Shown here: positions 10,005 through 19,488 of the stretch, piece by piece
Layout: each line of letters starts with the position of its first letter
How positions within the stretch are numbered: position 1 is the first letter of the stretch
Made by a program: the position numbers and the translations under genes
NCBI GenBank assembly: GCA_005191425.1
Contig: SUPR01000012.1
Span: forward strand, 1 to 50,980
Reading direction: 5' to 3'
Source of the DNA: Candidatus Helarchaeota ASGARD archaeon Hel_GB_B
GTDB lineage: Archaea; Asgardarchaeota; Lokiarchaeia; Helarchaeales; HEL-GB-B
Length of the DNA: 50,980 nt
Notes under the pieces: generated by a model
What the model was told of the DNA's origin: nothing
The model's input: the letters and a program-made list of their open reading frames with translations, nothing else
Databases searched by the model: none

Positions 10005-10799
10005 TTGAAAATAATAGTATGTATAAAGCAAGTCCCTGAAACTAATAATATAGACTTTAATCCAAGTGATCTTACTATAAATCGATCACATGTAAACGGG
10101 ATTATTAATCCATTCGATTTAAATGCAATTGAAGAGGCTGTTAGAATAAAAGAAAAATTTGATGACGTTACAATTTCGGTTATTTCGATGGGGCCACCAT
10201 CTTTTGAAAAGACTTTAAAGGAAGCTCTTACTTATGGACTAGATTCAGCGTATCTTATCTCAGATAAATTATTTGCGGGTTCCGATACTTTTTCTACTGC
10301 ATACATCCTTGCAGAATCTATTAAGGCAATTGGTGATTTTGATTTAATTTTGTGCGGAAAGCATGCAATTGATGGGGAAACTGGACAGGTGGGTTCCGAA
10401 ATAGCAGAAAATTTAAAAATACCTCAAGCTACAAATGTTAAAAAGATTGAATTCCATGAAAATAAAAAAATTATTAAAGTAGAAAGTGATACTGAAAATG
10501 GATATAGGGTCTTAGAAGTAAAATTACCTGCATTAATTACTGTTAATAAAGAAATTAATGTCCCTAGAATTCCATCTTTTAAAGACGCAAGAAAAGCCTT
10601 GAAAATTCCAATAATTAAATGGGATCTTGGGAAATTAAAAAATATCGACAAAACGAAAATTGGACTGACAGGGTCTCCGACTAAAGTAGTTAATATTGAG
10701 AAATTTCAAAAGAAAAAAGATACAAAATTTATTTCAGGAACACCTAATGAAATTGTGAATGAATTATACCAAATTCTAAAAGATAAGCACGTAGTATAA
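10005..10799 (+). CDS. etfB: electron transfer flavoprotein beta subunit
   Basis: A 264-aa EtfB. It binds the AMP or second flavin and pairs with EtfA to accept electrons from acyl-CoA dehydrogenases. The start MKIIVCIKQVPET and the motifs NPFDLNAIEEAVRIKE and GKHAIDGETGQVGSEIAE are characteristic. The start codon is TTG, with GTGAT six bases upstream; the protein could not begin later without losing the conserved first strand. etfA follows 28 bases downstream in the same operon. Whether this EtfAB is electron-bifurcating cannot be settled by eye. Confidence 0.95.
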   Translation: MKIIVCIKQVPETNNIDFNPSDLTINRSHVNGIINPFDLNAIEEAVRIKEKFDDVTISVISMGPPSFEKTLKEALTYGLDSAYLISDKLFAGSDTFSTAYILAESIKAIGDFDLILCGKHAIDGETGQVGSEIAENLKIPQATNVKKIEFHENKKIIKVESDTENGYRVLEVKLPALITVNKEINVPRIPSFKDARKALKIPIIKWDLGKLKNIDKTKIGLTGSPTKVVNIEKFQKKKDTKFISGTPNEIVNELYQILKDKHVV

Positions 10800-10827
10800 G
10801 ATTATAATATCAATAAAGATTATTTTA

Positions 10828-11838
10828 ATGGATGATTTAACCATGAATTTAGAAGATTATAAAGGTATCTGGATATTTGTTGAATATACCGAAGATAAAA
10901 TCTCTGAACTAACTTTTGAATTATTAGGAATTGGACGTAGATTGGCAGATAAATTAAAAGTTGAATTATCATCTGTTATTTTAGGCCATAATATTAAATG
11001 CGACTTAAATTTACTATTTCACTATGGATCAGATAAGATTTATAAATTAGACAACAAGCACTTAGAAGTTTATAGGACTATACCATTTACCGATGCACTT
11101 GAATATCTTGTAAATAAATATAGACCAGAGGTTCTAATTCTTCCAGCCACAAGTATTGGGAAAGACCTGGCACCAAGACTTGCGTGCCGATTAGAAACTG
11201 GATTGTCAGCTGATTGTACTGAATTAGATATTGGGCCAGATGGAAATTTAATACAAAAAAAACCGTCCTATAGTGAAAATGATTATATAACAATTTTGAC
11301 GCCAAATCATCGACCCCAAATGATAACAATTCGTAGTAAAATTTTTACTCCTCAAACTCCAGACCCAAATAGAACAGGTAAGATAATTGAAGAACATCTT
11401 GAATTAAATGAATCAGAAAATTGGACTAAAATTTTAGAAATTATAGAAGAAGACCAAGAAGATGCAAATATACAAGAAGCTGAAATAATTGTATCAGTAG
11501 GAAGAGGAATTAAAAAACCTGAAAATTTAGGTCTAATTAAAAAATTAAGCTCTTGTATTAATGCCTCAATTGGGGCTTCAAGGTCAATTGTTGATTTGGG
11601 TTGGATCTCACATTACCATCAAGTAGGGTTGACGGGAAAAACGGTAAAACCAAAAATTTATATTGCATGCGGAATATCCGGTGCAGTACACCATATAATT
11701 GGTATGAAATCTTCAGATTTTATTATTGCAATTAATAAAGATCCTGAAGCCCCAATTTTCCAAGTCGCTGATATTGGGATTATAGGTGATTTATTTGAAA
11801 TCATCCCTATTCTAATTGATAAATTAACTATAAAATAA
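10828..11838 (+). CDS. etfA: electron transfer flavoprotein alpha subunit
   Basis: A 336-aa EtfA. The N-terminal alpha/beta domain includes PEVLILPATSIGKDLAPRLA and LSADCTELDI. The C-terminal FAD domain has GRGIKKPENLGL, GASRSIVDLGW, the HYHQVGLTGKTV loop, ACGISGAVHHIIGM and INKDPEAPIFQVADIGIIGD, all standard for the family. It completes the heterodimer with EtfB. Two starts are possible: ATG at 10828, or the in-frame ATG at 10843, which has a GGATGAT sequence just upstream. I kept the longer one. The likely donor is an acyl-CoA dehydrogenase such as the one at 1590-2750. Confidence 0.95.
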   Translation: MDDLTMNLEDYKGIWIFVEYTEDKISELTFELLGIGRRLADKLKVELSSVILGHNIKCDLNLLFHYGSDKIYKLDNKHLEVYRTIPFTDALEYLVNKYRPEVLILPATSIGKDLAPRLACRLETGLSADCTELDIGPDGNLIQKKPSYSENDYITILTPNHRPQMITIRSKIFTPQTPDPNRTGKIIEEHLELNESENWTKILEIIEEDQEDANIQEAEIIVSVGRGIKKPENLGLIKKLSSCINASIGASRSIVDLGWISHYHQVGLTGKTVKPKIYIACGISGAVHHIIGMKSSDFIIAINKDPEAPIFQVADIGIIGDLFEIIPILIDKLTIK

Positions 11839-11972
11839 ATTTACCATAAATTTTCCAAAAATTATTTTATGTTTTCTTTAACTGAATTCTAACAAACTTG
11901 GATTTTTAAAGATTTAATTATTAAAATTAATTGAAATTTATATCAATGAACCTAAATGGATAGGAGAGAAAT

Positions 11973-13745
11973 TTGATAAGTTTTTTTATAATTCCATTTA
12001 TTTGTTCAATTATTACATTTATAATTGGACATCAAATACTCAATAAAAATTCAAAATCATATTTAAATCGTTTCTACTTTATTTTTTCAGTCATTGTATC
12101 ATTTTGGGGTTTTAATGAGGGACTTTTATATATTGCACCAACATATACTATTGCATATGTTTGTTTAAAATTAGATTCCATTAGTTTTTTTGTGCTCCCC
12201 CTCCAATTAAGGTTCATTCTTTTATATACTCGTAATAAAAAGATCCTTAAAAATAAATTAATTTTTTCTATAATATATGCTCCAGTAATTGTTTTTTTTA
12301 TTATTAATTTGACCACACCATTAATCTCAGAAGGTCTTCAAATGGAAATTTGGGGATGGTCAAGTATAATTCCTGATAACCCGATTATTTACTATATTAC
12401 ATTAATTTGGGCACTATCAATTGAAGTTTGCATAATTTATATTTCGACCAAGTATTATATAAATAATATTGAGACTGTTAGAAAAAAACAGATGTTTCTC
12501 ATCCAATATGGATTTACAACTCCGATAATTATAAGTTTATGTTTACAAATAATATTTAATTTATTGAACATATCAATACCAAATTTATTAATAATTGGTG
12601 TATTAATCGGAGATATTTCAATTGCATTTGCAATTATTAAATATAAATTATTCTATAAACCAAAATATAAACTAGTTTTTGACAAACTTATCGAAGGAAT
12701 TGCTTTTTTTGAAATTCAATTTGATAAATTTAATAGACCTATTGACCTAATTTTTTTGGATGTTAACAAATCCTTTGAATCCTTTACAGGTTTAAATAAA
12801 AGAGATATACTTTTTAATAAATTTTCGGATGTTATACTGAAAAATAAATTTGTAAAGTTTTCATGGTTAAATGATATTTTTAATTATGCATTGGAATTTG
12901 AAAATGTCAGAATTGAGCGATTTTCGGATTTTGATGAACGTTGGTTTTTTATTTCGCTTTATATTTTTGGTAAAAAGTTTGCTGTAATTTTAATTGAAGA
13001 TATTACCCAGAAGAAAGTACTTTTAAATGAACTTTACAGGCAATATAACGAACTACAAGAGATTAATCAATCTAAAGATGAAATATATTCAGAAATTGTC
13101 CATGAATTTAGAACTCCATTAACCGTTATTAAAGGATTTACTGAATTAAACTTAAAAAATAATAGGCTGGAAAAATTCTTAATTAATGATTTAAAAATTA
13201 TTCAAAAGAATATATTAAGATTAGAGGAATCAGTAAATGAAATATTAGAATATTCTAAAGCATTAGAAGTGGAAATGAAACTTGATAAAAAAGCTTGCGA
13301 TATACGAGATATTGTAAAGGAAATAATAGACAGAATTTCACCTCTAATAAAAGAAAAAGATCTTAAAATTATCAAAAGTTTTGATGATAATACATTATTA
13401 AAAGTTGATAAATATCAAATAGAAAAAGTAATTAAAAATTTCTTGACCAACGCAATTAAATTTTCTAATCCAAATGGAAATATACAAATAAAATCTGTTG
13501 TTAATGATAATATTTGGCGGTTTTCAGTAAAAGATGAAGGAATTGGAATAAGTCAAGATGATATTTCAAAATTATTTACCCGATTCATTATGCTAGATAA
13601 TTCCAAATCAATAAATAAAAAAGGGATTGGAATTGGTTTGGCATTATCAAAAAGAATTATTGAAATGCACCAGGGCAAAATTTGGGTTGAATCTGAAGGG
13701 ATTAACAAAGGCTCAGAATTTATTTTCGAAATTCCACTTGAATAA
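11973..13745 (+). CDS. membrane histidine kinase, 7TM-PAS-HisKA-HATPase
   Basis: A 590-aa sensor kinase. Residues 1 to about 225 form roughly seven membrane spans of the 7TM histidine-kinase sensor type. A PAS-like domain (about 230-345) follows, then a short coiled coil, the H-box EIVHEFRTPLTVIKG with phospho-acceptor His377, the N-box IKNFLTNAIKFSNPNG, and the ATP-lid glycine boxes DEGIGIS and GIGIGLALSKRI. All catalytic boxes are intact, so it should autophosphorylate. No response regulator gene is adjacent. The start is TTG, set by AGGAGAG seven bases upstream. The signal sensed is unknown. Confidence 0.92.
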   Translation: MISFFIIPFICSIITFIIGHQILNKNSKSYLNRFYFIFSVIVSFWGFNEGLLYIAPTYTIAYVCLKLDSISFFVLPLQLRFILLYTRNKKILKNKLIFSIIYAPVIVFFIINLTTPLISEGLQMEIWGWSSIIPDNPIIYYITLIWALSIEVCIIYISTKYYINNIETVRKKQMFLIQYGFTTPIIISLCLQIIFNLLNISIPNLLIIGVLIGDISIAFAIIKYKLFYKPKYKLVFDKLIEGIAFFEIQFDKFNRPIDLIFLDVNKSFESFTGLNKRDILFNKFSDVILKNKFVKFSWLNDIFNYALEFENVRIERFSDFDERWFFISLYIFGKKFAVILIEDITQKKVLLNELYRQYNELQEINQSKDEIYSEIVHEFRTPLTVIKGFTELNLKNNRLEKFLINDLKIIQKNILRLEESVNEILEYSKALEVEMKLDKKACDIRDIVKEIIDRISPLIKEKDLKIIKSFDDNTLLKVDKYQIEKVIKNFLTNAIKFSNPNGNIQIKSVVNDNIWRFSVKDEGIGISQDDISKLFTRFIMLDNSKSINKKGIGIGLALSKRIIEMHQGKIWVESEGINKGSEFIFEIPLE

Positions 13746-13940
13746 CAAAAATGTATATTAATATACAAAATTAAATTAAATAGTCTTATTTAACTTTTAA
13801 CAATAACCAAAATTTAAAGCTAATTAACCTAATATGCTTTTCTCATCATCTTAAATCATCAAAAAATGTCATATATAAATGGGGCAAATAAATAAAATTA
13901 TTTCTTCATTATTTTATTTATATGACGACCTCTTTAACTC

Positions 13941-13950
13941 TTTATATATT
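13941..13950 (+). promoter_or_regulatory. TATA box for the zinc-ribbon gene
   Basis: The sequence TTTATATATT ends about 20 bases before ATG 13970 and 29 bases before ATG 13979. Archaeal transcription starts about 25 bases after the box centre, so the message would be leaderless or nearly so. This agrees with the lack of a Shine-Dalgarno sequence before the small gene. Confidence 0.45.
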
Positions 13951-13969
13951 TGAATATCAGATAAATTAT

Positions 13970-14098
13970 ATGATCAAAATGTCGGCAATTAAATTTCAAA
14001 AGTTTTTACCAAAATGTAGTGGTTGTGGTAAAGAGCTTAGCTTACTAGAATGGCGTGAAAATTTATTATGCTATAAGTGTCGAAATAAAAAGAACTAA
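13970..14098 (+). CDS. small single zinc-ribbon protein
   Basis: A 42-aa protein (39 aa if started at the in-frame ATG 13979). It carries CSGCGKE and, 19 residues on, CYKC, a CPxCG-like treble-clef or zinc-ribbon arrangement with a basic tail (RNKKN). Such mini zinc ribbons are common in archaea and are usually nucleic-acid or protein interaction modules. No partner is evident: the histidine kinase lies upstream and a short basic open frame downstream. A TATA box at 13941 suits a leaderless message. The frame is also open upstream to another ATG at 13922, which lies before the TATA box and is unlikely to be used. Confidence 0.65.
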   Translation: MIKMSAIKFQKFLPKCSGCGKELSLLEWRENLLCYKCRNKKN

Positions 14099-14142
14099 TT
14101 TTTAAATTTTAAATCATGCCAATTTAAATTAAGTGAAAAAAA

Positions 14143-14232
14143 TTGAACACCAGAAAATTTAATAAATTTTGGTATAAAAGAAGGTTACTTATTTATCATA
14201 AATCTAAAAAAAAGCAATCTAAAAAACATTAG
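14143..14232 (+). CDS. possible 29-aa highly basic peptide
   Basis: A TTG start with AAGTGA about six bases upstream opens a 29-codon frame ending in TAG. Thirteen of its residues are Lys or Arg (for example FWYKRRLLIYHKSKKKQSKKH). The composition recalls small ribosomal or nucleic-acid-binding proteins, but AT-rich DNA produces lysine-rich frames by chance. It sits 44 bases after the zinc-ribbon gene and might share its message. I have no homologue in mind. Confidence 0.25.
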   Translation: MNTRKFNKFWYKRRLLIYHKSKKKQSKKH

Positions 14233-14291
14233 GTTCTACTTATGACATATCAAGAAAAAGTAATTTAATTAGTTAAATCGTAATAAATATA

Positions 14292-15008
14292 ATGCCTTTC
14301 TCAAAAAAAAGAATCTTGATAATCGGCGGCGGTAAAGTAGGATTAGATGCCCTTAATTTTTGTATAGAAAATGATATTATTCCTTTTATAATTGATAAGA
14401 ACCCAGACTGTCTTGTAAATTCTAAAGTAAAATTATTTAAAATTGAAGGAACTTTGGATTTTGAAAAGGAGAAATTCGATAAACCGTTATTTCTACAGAC
14501 AAAACTGGATAAAATCCCAAATTTATTACAAAAATACAAATTTGAATATATAATACCAGCTATTCCTGTTCATATAATGGCAAAATTAGGAATTATCTAC
14601 TTGGAAAACAAAAATATTAAGATTAAACCAGCTCCTGATTTAATAGAAATCATAAAAAATAAAATTCCCCCATTTTTAATCCATAGTTACGATAAAAAAA
14701 GCGGGATATTAATACTTAGTTTTATGCCAAAAGGTGAGTTTTGTATTCCAGGTTGTACAGAACATATTAAATGCCCAAAAACAGGCATTATAAAAGAAAA
14801 ACCATTATACCAAATATTGGAGGACTTAACTGTAAATTTTCAATCAATTATTTTAAGAAGTGAACAATTAAGTCCAAATCTTGGAGGAATATCAAAGCAC
14901 TCAATTAAAAAGTTTTTAGATTTTATTAATTCAATAGATACTGAATTTATTATAGGAACTGCATGTATGTGTCATGGGGTTGTGAATGCTTTTGAGATTA
15001 AAATATAA
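14292..15008 (+). CDS. Rossmann-fold protein with Cys-rich C-terminal half
   Basis: A 238-aa protein. It opens with KRILIIGGGKVGLDALNF, a dinucleotide-binding GxGxxG-type loop, and a following acidic strand end (IIDKNPDC), as in NAD(P)-dependent dehydrogenases of the siroheme-synthase or TrkA-N kind. The C-terminal half contains FCIPGCTEHIKCPKTG and GTACMCHG, which could bind a metal or cluster. I do not recognise the family. The gene stands alone, with about 200 bp of AT-rich DNA on each side. Confidence 0.65.
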   Translation: MPFSKKRILIIGGGKVGLDALNFCIENDIIPFIIDKNPDCLVNSKVKLFKIEGTLDFEKEKFDKPLFLQTKLDKIPNLLQKYKFEYIIPAIPVHIMAKLGIIYLENKNIKIKPAPDLIEIIKNKIPPFLIHSYDKKSGILILSFMPKGEFCIPGCTEHIKCPKTGIIKEKPLYQILEDLTVNFQSIILRSEQLSPNLGGISKHSIKKFLDFINSIDTEFIIGTACMCHGVVNAFEIKI

Positions 15009-15265
15009 AAAGGTAATTCAAAATTAATGAAAAAAATAGATAATTGTAAGATTTTTTGATAAATTTAAATGCTTATTTTAAAAATTTATTAATTTTTGTC
15101 CAAAATTGATATTAAATTTATCCTTTATACAAATATAATACTCCTAAATTAAAATTACTAGCAATTCCTTTTTTGGTCTAAAGTAAATTTTTCAATAAAA
15201 AGTTTTGTTATTAAAAAAATCTAAAAATTATATAAAGAAAAAATAGATATTAAAAGTGATTAATC

Positions 15266-16819
15266 TTGAAAAAAGGAAGAATATTTTTAGTTATGTTATT
15301 CTTAATTTTACCGACATTTCTTATTCCACAGGTATTTTCAGACAATTCTGACCAGCCAAACATAATTTGGAATATGAGTGCAATTTATTTCTCTAATACG
15401 CATACTGAAAATTGGAGTGATTCAGGTAGTGATAGTTGGGATTATACGATGGAACTAGAAATAAATGATACGAAATATTACGTTAAGGTTTATGAAATGT
15501 GCAATTGGACATTTTCTGCTGTACATAACGCATATATTACCATGCTTATGTGCGATTATGACCATTCTTTATTTCCAGCTATACCATTTTTGGGTAATAA
15601 TATGAACGTAGGAGGACCACCCGACCAAGAAACTGCAAGATTGTTGTCATTATATATGACTGGCGATGAAATTGACACTGAATTTTCAATTTATCAGAAT
15701 GATTGCATTAACACTTGGAATTGGTCGAGGACGGTTATGTGGTATGATGAAAATATGACACAAACTGAAAAACCAAATTTATCTAAATTTGAGTGGTATC
15801 AAGGTGAGTGGGAGGATGATTCAGAAAGTTTTAACTGGAGCTGGACAATTTTCGGTTGGGAGCTCATGCAACATGTACCTACTTTAGAGTCCACATCAAA
15901 TATGTTAGTTACTCAGGAAATTAATTGGAAAGATATTGGAATTTCACTTTATAACGATACAAATGGTAATAAATATCCAGATATTATATTGGACACAGTG
16001 ACCTGGGAAAATAATGAAACAGAGCCAATTTTAAATTCGAGTGAATTAAAATATATCTTTTTTGCTAGAGATGCAAATATTGATATTATAACACCTGTAG
16101 TTTATGGTAATTCAATAAATTTTGGTGCTATTTTTGACCTTAATGGTTCTTGGCTACAAATAGAGCGCGGTAGTGGACTATTATGGCAATGGTATCATGA
16201 TTATAATAGTACAATCAACGCAAATATCGAAAATTATAGTGTAACTTTTACTGCCACACTTACTCCAAATGCTTTGAAAATTAAACAGAACCTTGGAATA
16301 GAGAAGATTTCTGCTCTTCCAAAAGATGGGCTTTCTCTATCATTTTTACAAAGTTTTAGTGTTGCAGAATCAAGAATTACATATAATGCAGTTAATGAAG
16401 GTGGATCTAATAACCTCCAAGAAAATATTCAAGAATCAGACGAATGTGATAGTTTTCATATTGATTTTAATAGTGGAACTTCTACCAAGGTACAATTAGA
16501 TATCACAGGAGTAAATTATCAATTGGGAAATAATGAATATGAACTTATAGGAAGTCAACTTCCAATTGGCCAATTTACTGGAGTTTTTACTGGTTCTAAT
16601 ATAAATGTCGGAACTGATTCGGGTTCATTATATATTATTTCAATAGGATGTCCTATTTATGATAAAAATCTTCAATTGATTATAGACCCAAAATTAACCA
16701 CATCTTTTAGTGCCAGTTTTCCTGTTATTTATGTAATAATATTTGGTGTCCCAACAGCCCTATCAATTACAATAATCTTGGCGTATATATATATCAGAAA
16801 AAAGAGAAAACATAAATAA
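15266..16819 (+). CDS. secreted, membrane-anchored surface protein
   Basis: A 517-aa protein with an N-terminal signal peptide (about 1-25, basic start then FLVMLFLILPTFLIP), a long Trp-, Asn- and Thr-rich extracellular part with many NxS/T sites, and a single C-terminal membrane span (about 493-512) followed by the basic tail RKKRKHK. This is the classic archaeal type I surface layout. No catalytic motif was recognised. The start is TTG with GTGAT six bases upstream. It converges on the CPBP protease gene across a T-rich stretch. Confidence 0.75.
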   Translation: MKKGRIFLVMLFLILPTFLIPQVFSDNSDQPNIIWNMSAIYFSNTHTENWSDSGSDSWDYTMELEINDTKYYVKVYEMCNWTFSAVHNAYITMLMCDYDHSLFPAIPFLGNNMNVGGPPDQETARLLSLYMTGDEIDTEFSIYQNDCINTWNWSRTVMWYDENMTQTEKPNLSKFEWYQGEWEDDSESFNWSWTIFGWELMQHVPTLESTSNMLVTQEINWKDIGISLYNDTNGNKYPDIILDTVTWENNETEPILNSSELKYIFFARDANIDIITPVVYGNSINFGAIFDLNGSWLQIERGSGLLWQWYHDYNSTINANIENYSVTFTATLTPNALKIKQNLGIEKISALPKDGLSLSFLQSFSVAESRITYNAVNEGGSNNLQENIQESDECDSFHIDFNSGTSTKVQLDITGVNYQLGNNEYELIGSQLPIGQFTGVFTGSNINVGTDSGSLYIISIGCPIYDKNLQLIIDPKLTTSFSASFPVIYVIIFGVPTALSITIILAYIYIRKKRKHK

Positions 16820-16829
16820 ATGATATGAC

Positions 16830-16846
16830 TTTTTTTTATTTTTTTA
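16830..16846 (+). terminator. T-tract terminator between convergent genes
   Basis: An almost unbroken run of T (TTTTTTTTATTTTTTT) about 10 bases after the stop of the surface-protein gene and just before the 3' end of the convergent CPBP gene. Archaeal termination commonly occurs at such U-tracts without a hairpin. The AT-rich background lowers confidence. Confidence 0.4.
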
Positions 16847-16852
16847 AAAATT

Positions 16853-17404
16853 CTATATTAATAGCATAAACCACCATAAAGATTCTGATATACCATGTGA
16901 AATTATTAAGGGCCATGCTGTTTTAATTTTGTCTAAAATAACACACCTAATTATTCCAATTATGAAAGTCATTATCAATTTTAATGGTTCAAATCCATGA
17001 AATAGTGAATATGATATCGAAGTTATTATAATTGCTCTCCATTTTGAACCATATTCAAATTTTAATTCATTAAATAAATAAGCACGCCAAATTAACTCTT
17101 CCACAAATCCTACAGTTAATCCACATGTTATACCACCGATTAAAACAATACCTAAATAAAGTCCTGTTATTTGATAATAAGTTTTGAAAAATAAAGAAGT
17201 AGTAATGGCTATACCAATTATAATGAAAAAGAATATCAAACTATAAATTAATATTTCTTTTATAGATATTGATTCTTTTTTTAATATTAATTTTAATGGC
17301 ATCTGTTTCTTTTTTAAATTAAACCACAAGTATAAAAATAAAATCCAGTCTATAGATAAAGTTATTATTATTGTATATATTAATAACCAGATATTGAAAA
17401 TCAT
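16853..17404 (-). CDS. CPBP family intramembrane metalloprotease
   Basis: A 183-aa polytopic membrane protein of the CPBP (CAAX protease and bacteriocin-processing) family. The signature EELIWRAYLFNEL carries the EExxxR motif, YSLFHGF supplies the second motif His, and SHGISESLWW the third. These residues bind the catalytic metal within the membrane. It may process prenylated or signal-type substrates; none is indicated by the neighbours. It ends in TAG, showing that UAG can be an ordinary stop in this genome. Confidence 0.85.
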   Translation of the reverse strand: MIFNIWLLIYTIIITLSIDWILFLYLWFNLKKKQMPLKLILKKESISIKEILIYSLIFFFIIIGIAITTSLFFKTYYQITGLYLGIVLIGGITCGLTVGFVEELIWRAYLFNELKFEYGSKWRAIIITSISYSLFHGFEPLKLIMTFIIGIIRCVILDKIKTAWPLIISHGISESLWWFMLLI

Positions 17405-17812
17405 TAAATTTGAAAAGTAATATGGATAAATTGCTGAAAATGCTATAAATATGACTAAATCATTTACAATTACTGAAATAATTAATTAAAATAAGTTTTT
17501 CCCTTTTTTCCATTGTAAAACCCTAAATTCATGATTTATTTTTTAAATTTTAAGTAAAATATTATCTACATTTACTAATATTTATTTATTATCCAGTTAA
17601 AAATTAAAATTGTCTTATTTAAAAATGGAAATGATATTAAAGGAGAAGATTTATGAAAAAGATTTTAGTAATTAAAAAACAAAAAAACTGTTAATTAGAG
17701 TTAATTATGGACTTAAATAGTACAAAAATGGACGTTAAAATTAAATAAATATAATATATATTGGCTTAAAAAGAAATAAAATTTCATTATTATTCTTAAA
17801 ATACCACAATTT
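17405..17812. other. intergenic region, 408 bp
   Basis: AT-rich stretch between two minus-strand genes. The only item of note is a possible 13-codon plus-strand frame at 17653-17694 (MKKILVIKKQKNC), preceded by AGGAGA about six bases upstream. The Shine-Dalgarno match is good but the peptide is very short. It might be a leader, or the start of an eroded gene, since nothing recognisable follows. Confidence 0.35.
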
Positions 17813-18322
17813 TCACTTATTTTGCAATTTTTCAATTACGGATTTTGCAAAATTTTTTGCATTTTCGAAATCTTCATCATTTGGATGGCCTTTCGAGAGT
17901 TCTATTGCTGGTTCTAATTCTGGAGAAGATTGAAGTAATAATTTCACAACTTTAGGATTTTTATTCTCGCCAATACAATCGAATGCCCCAATTATTTGAG
18001 AGCCCGCCCGTTTTATTATTTTCTCAACTTTTTTAAAGGCTTTTCCATAATATCTTGGGTCATTATTAGCATGAGTAGAGAATAATACAAAATTCTTAGG
18101 AAATGAAGTAGTATTCTTTATTAAATTTACTGCCGATTTACCAATTCCTCCGGCATAAATCCCAGACCCCAGAAAAACTACATCATAATTTTTCAATTCA
18201 TTTGGGTCGACATCTTTTGCAGGTCTTACCGATACCTCAAAACTTTCAAGACCTTTTGCTATTGATTCCGCAATTTTCTCTGTATTTCCAGTTTTAGAAT
18301 GATAACATATTAAAATATTCAT
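17813..18322 (-). CDS. flavodoxin
   Basis: A 169-aa flavodoxin-fold protein. The phosphate loop is YHSKTGNTEKIAESIAKGL, with FLGSGIYAGGIGKSAVNLI and FSTHANNDPRYYGKAF forming the second and third FMN loops. It should bind FMN and carry electrons or act as a small quinone or protoporphyrinogen-type reductase. The length fits the long flavodoxin-domain group (flavodoxin_5 like). It is a single gene, with 358 bp of non-coding DNA upstream. Confidence 0.88.
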   Translation of the reverse strand: MNILICYHSKTGNTEKIAESIAKGLESFEVSVRPAKDVDPNELKNYDVVFLGSGIYAGGIGKSAVNLIKNTTSFPKNFVLFSTHANNDPRYYGKAFKKVEKIIKRAGSQIIGAFDCIGENKNPKVVKLLLQSSPELEPAIELSKGHPNDEDFENAKNFAKSVIEKLQNK

Positions 18323-18680
18323 TTAAATAACCTTCTTAATTGCGTTCTTTTTGTTATAAAATTATTTGTCCATCTTTTTAAAAATATCCTCTATTTTCTA
18401 ACATAATTATACTGCAATATAAAACATCTATTGACAAATATTTAAGAGATAAAAGACAATAAATGAATAAATTTCGATTAAATGAATATATGAATTAATA
18501 ATTGAAGATATTATTGTTTAATCGAATAATATATTTGAATCATAATATTAACAGACCAAGGAATAAGTTCGAGACCTTTTTTAAAGGGTCAGTATATAAA
18601 AAAAATTTTTAAGTGAAATAAATTCTGACCCACTTTTTTAAGATATTTTTATATGATAGAAACTTCATAGTATTATCATT
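18323..18680. other. divergent intergenic region, 358 bp
   Basis: Spacer between the flavodoxin gene (leaving left) and the 7TM protein gene (leaving right). It contains an inverted repeat (18586-18631) and an ATTTTTATATGAT box around 18645-18657. That box ends about 24 bases before ATG 18681, a good archaeal promoter position for a leaderless message. Confidence 0.45.
18586..18631. repeat. inverted repeat upstream of the 7TM gene
   Basis: GGGTCAG at 18586-18592 and its exact complement CTGACCC at 18625-18631 are separated by 32 AT-rich bases. A weaker partner, GACC, lies just before it (18573). GC-containing symmetric elements stand out in this AT-rich spacer, so it could be an operator or a small hairpin. 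It lies just upstream of the putative TATA box. Confidence 0.35.
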
Positions 18681-19349
18681 ATGGGCGATTTTGGTTATAA
18701 CACAATAATTTGGACAATAGCAATTGGAACTTTAATTATATTGGGAATTTTTTTTTTATTGAAAAATAAAAAGGACAAAATCAATGAACAAAAAGGTATG
18801 GATTTAGGGCTAGGATTTTTTTTTATATTTTATGCCATTTGCAGAATATCATTTATTATATCGGATTATGCAGAAAATATTTTACTAGACAATATATTAA
18901 TGGAATATATGTGGCGTTTAGCAACTTTATTTGGCTTAATGGGGCTTACAATAATGACATTTGTAATTGAATTTTATATTTTGGAAAAAAAGACTAAATT
19001 CATTTTTTCAATAATCGGAGTAATAACAATAATAATTTCAGTGGTCGGGGGCTCAGAGATTGGAAGAATTGCAATACTATATGGTCCAGTAGCAATGGGT
19101 TTCATTATAATCATTTTATATTCATATATTGCTATAAAATCAAGTGGGTATGTACGAAAAAGGTCTTTACAAGCATTAATAGGCATTTTATTATTTTATT
19201 CAGGAATTACAATTGATAGCAACATAATTTCAGGGTTTTTAAATTGGATGTTTGGGGTTGAAACTATGTTAATTCGTGCAATTGCGGCAGTAATTCTCAT
19301 TATTGGAGTGGTCATATTTGGGCTATCATATAAGAAGACCGAAGAGTAA
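18681..19349 (+). CDS. 7TM membrane protein
   Basis: A 222-aa integral membrane protein with about seven hydrophobic spans and short loops, ending in a short charged tail (GLSYKKTEE). Its size and spacing resemble the isolated sensor part of the 7TM histidine kinases, such as the one encoded at 11973, but it has no kinase domain. A similar stand-alone protein is encoded at 40452-41141. The function is unknown. A TATA-like box at 18645-18657 suggests a leaderless message starting at or near the ATG. Confidence 0.7.
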   Translation: MGDFGYNTIIWTIAIGTLIILGIFFLLKNKKDKINEQKGMDLGLGFFFIFYAICRISFIISDYAENILLDNILMEYMWRLATLFGLMGLTIMTFVIEFYILEKKTKFIFSIIGVITIIISVVGGSEIGRIAILYGPVAMGFIIIILYSYIAIKSSGYVRKRSLQALIGILLFYSGITIDSNIISGFLNWMFGVETMLIRAIAAVILIIGVVIFGLSYKKTEE

Positions 19350-19488
19350 AAATTAAATATTTATTTTAGTTAGACCACATTATTAATGATTTTTATTAAC
19401 TAACATTGATTTTCATTAAAATTTTCAAAAATAATAAGTAATTTAAAATCAGAAATAAAAAAACAAATTAGAAATGAGATGAGATTAA

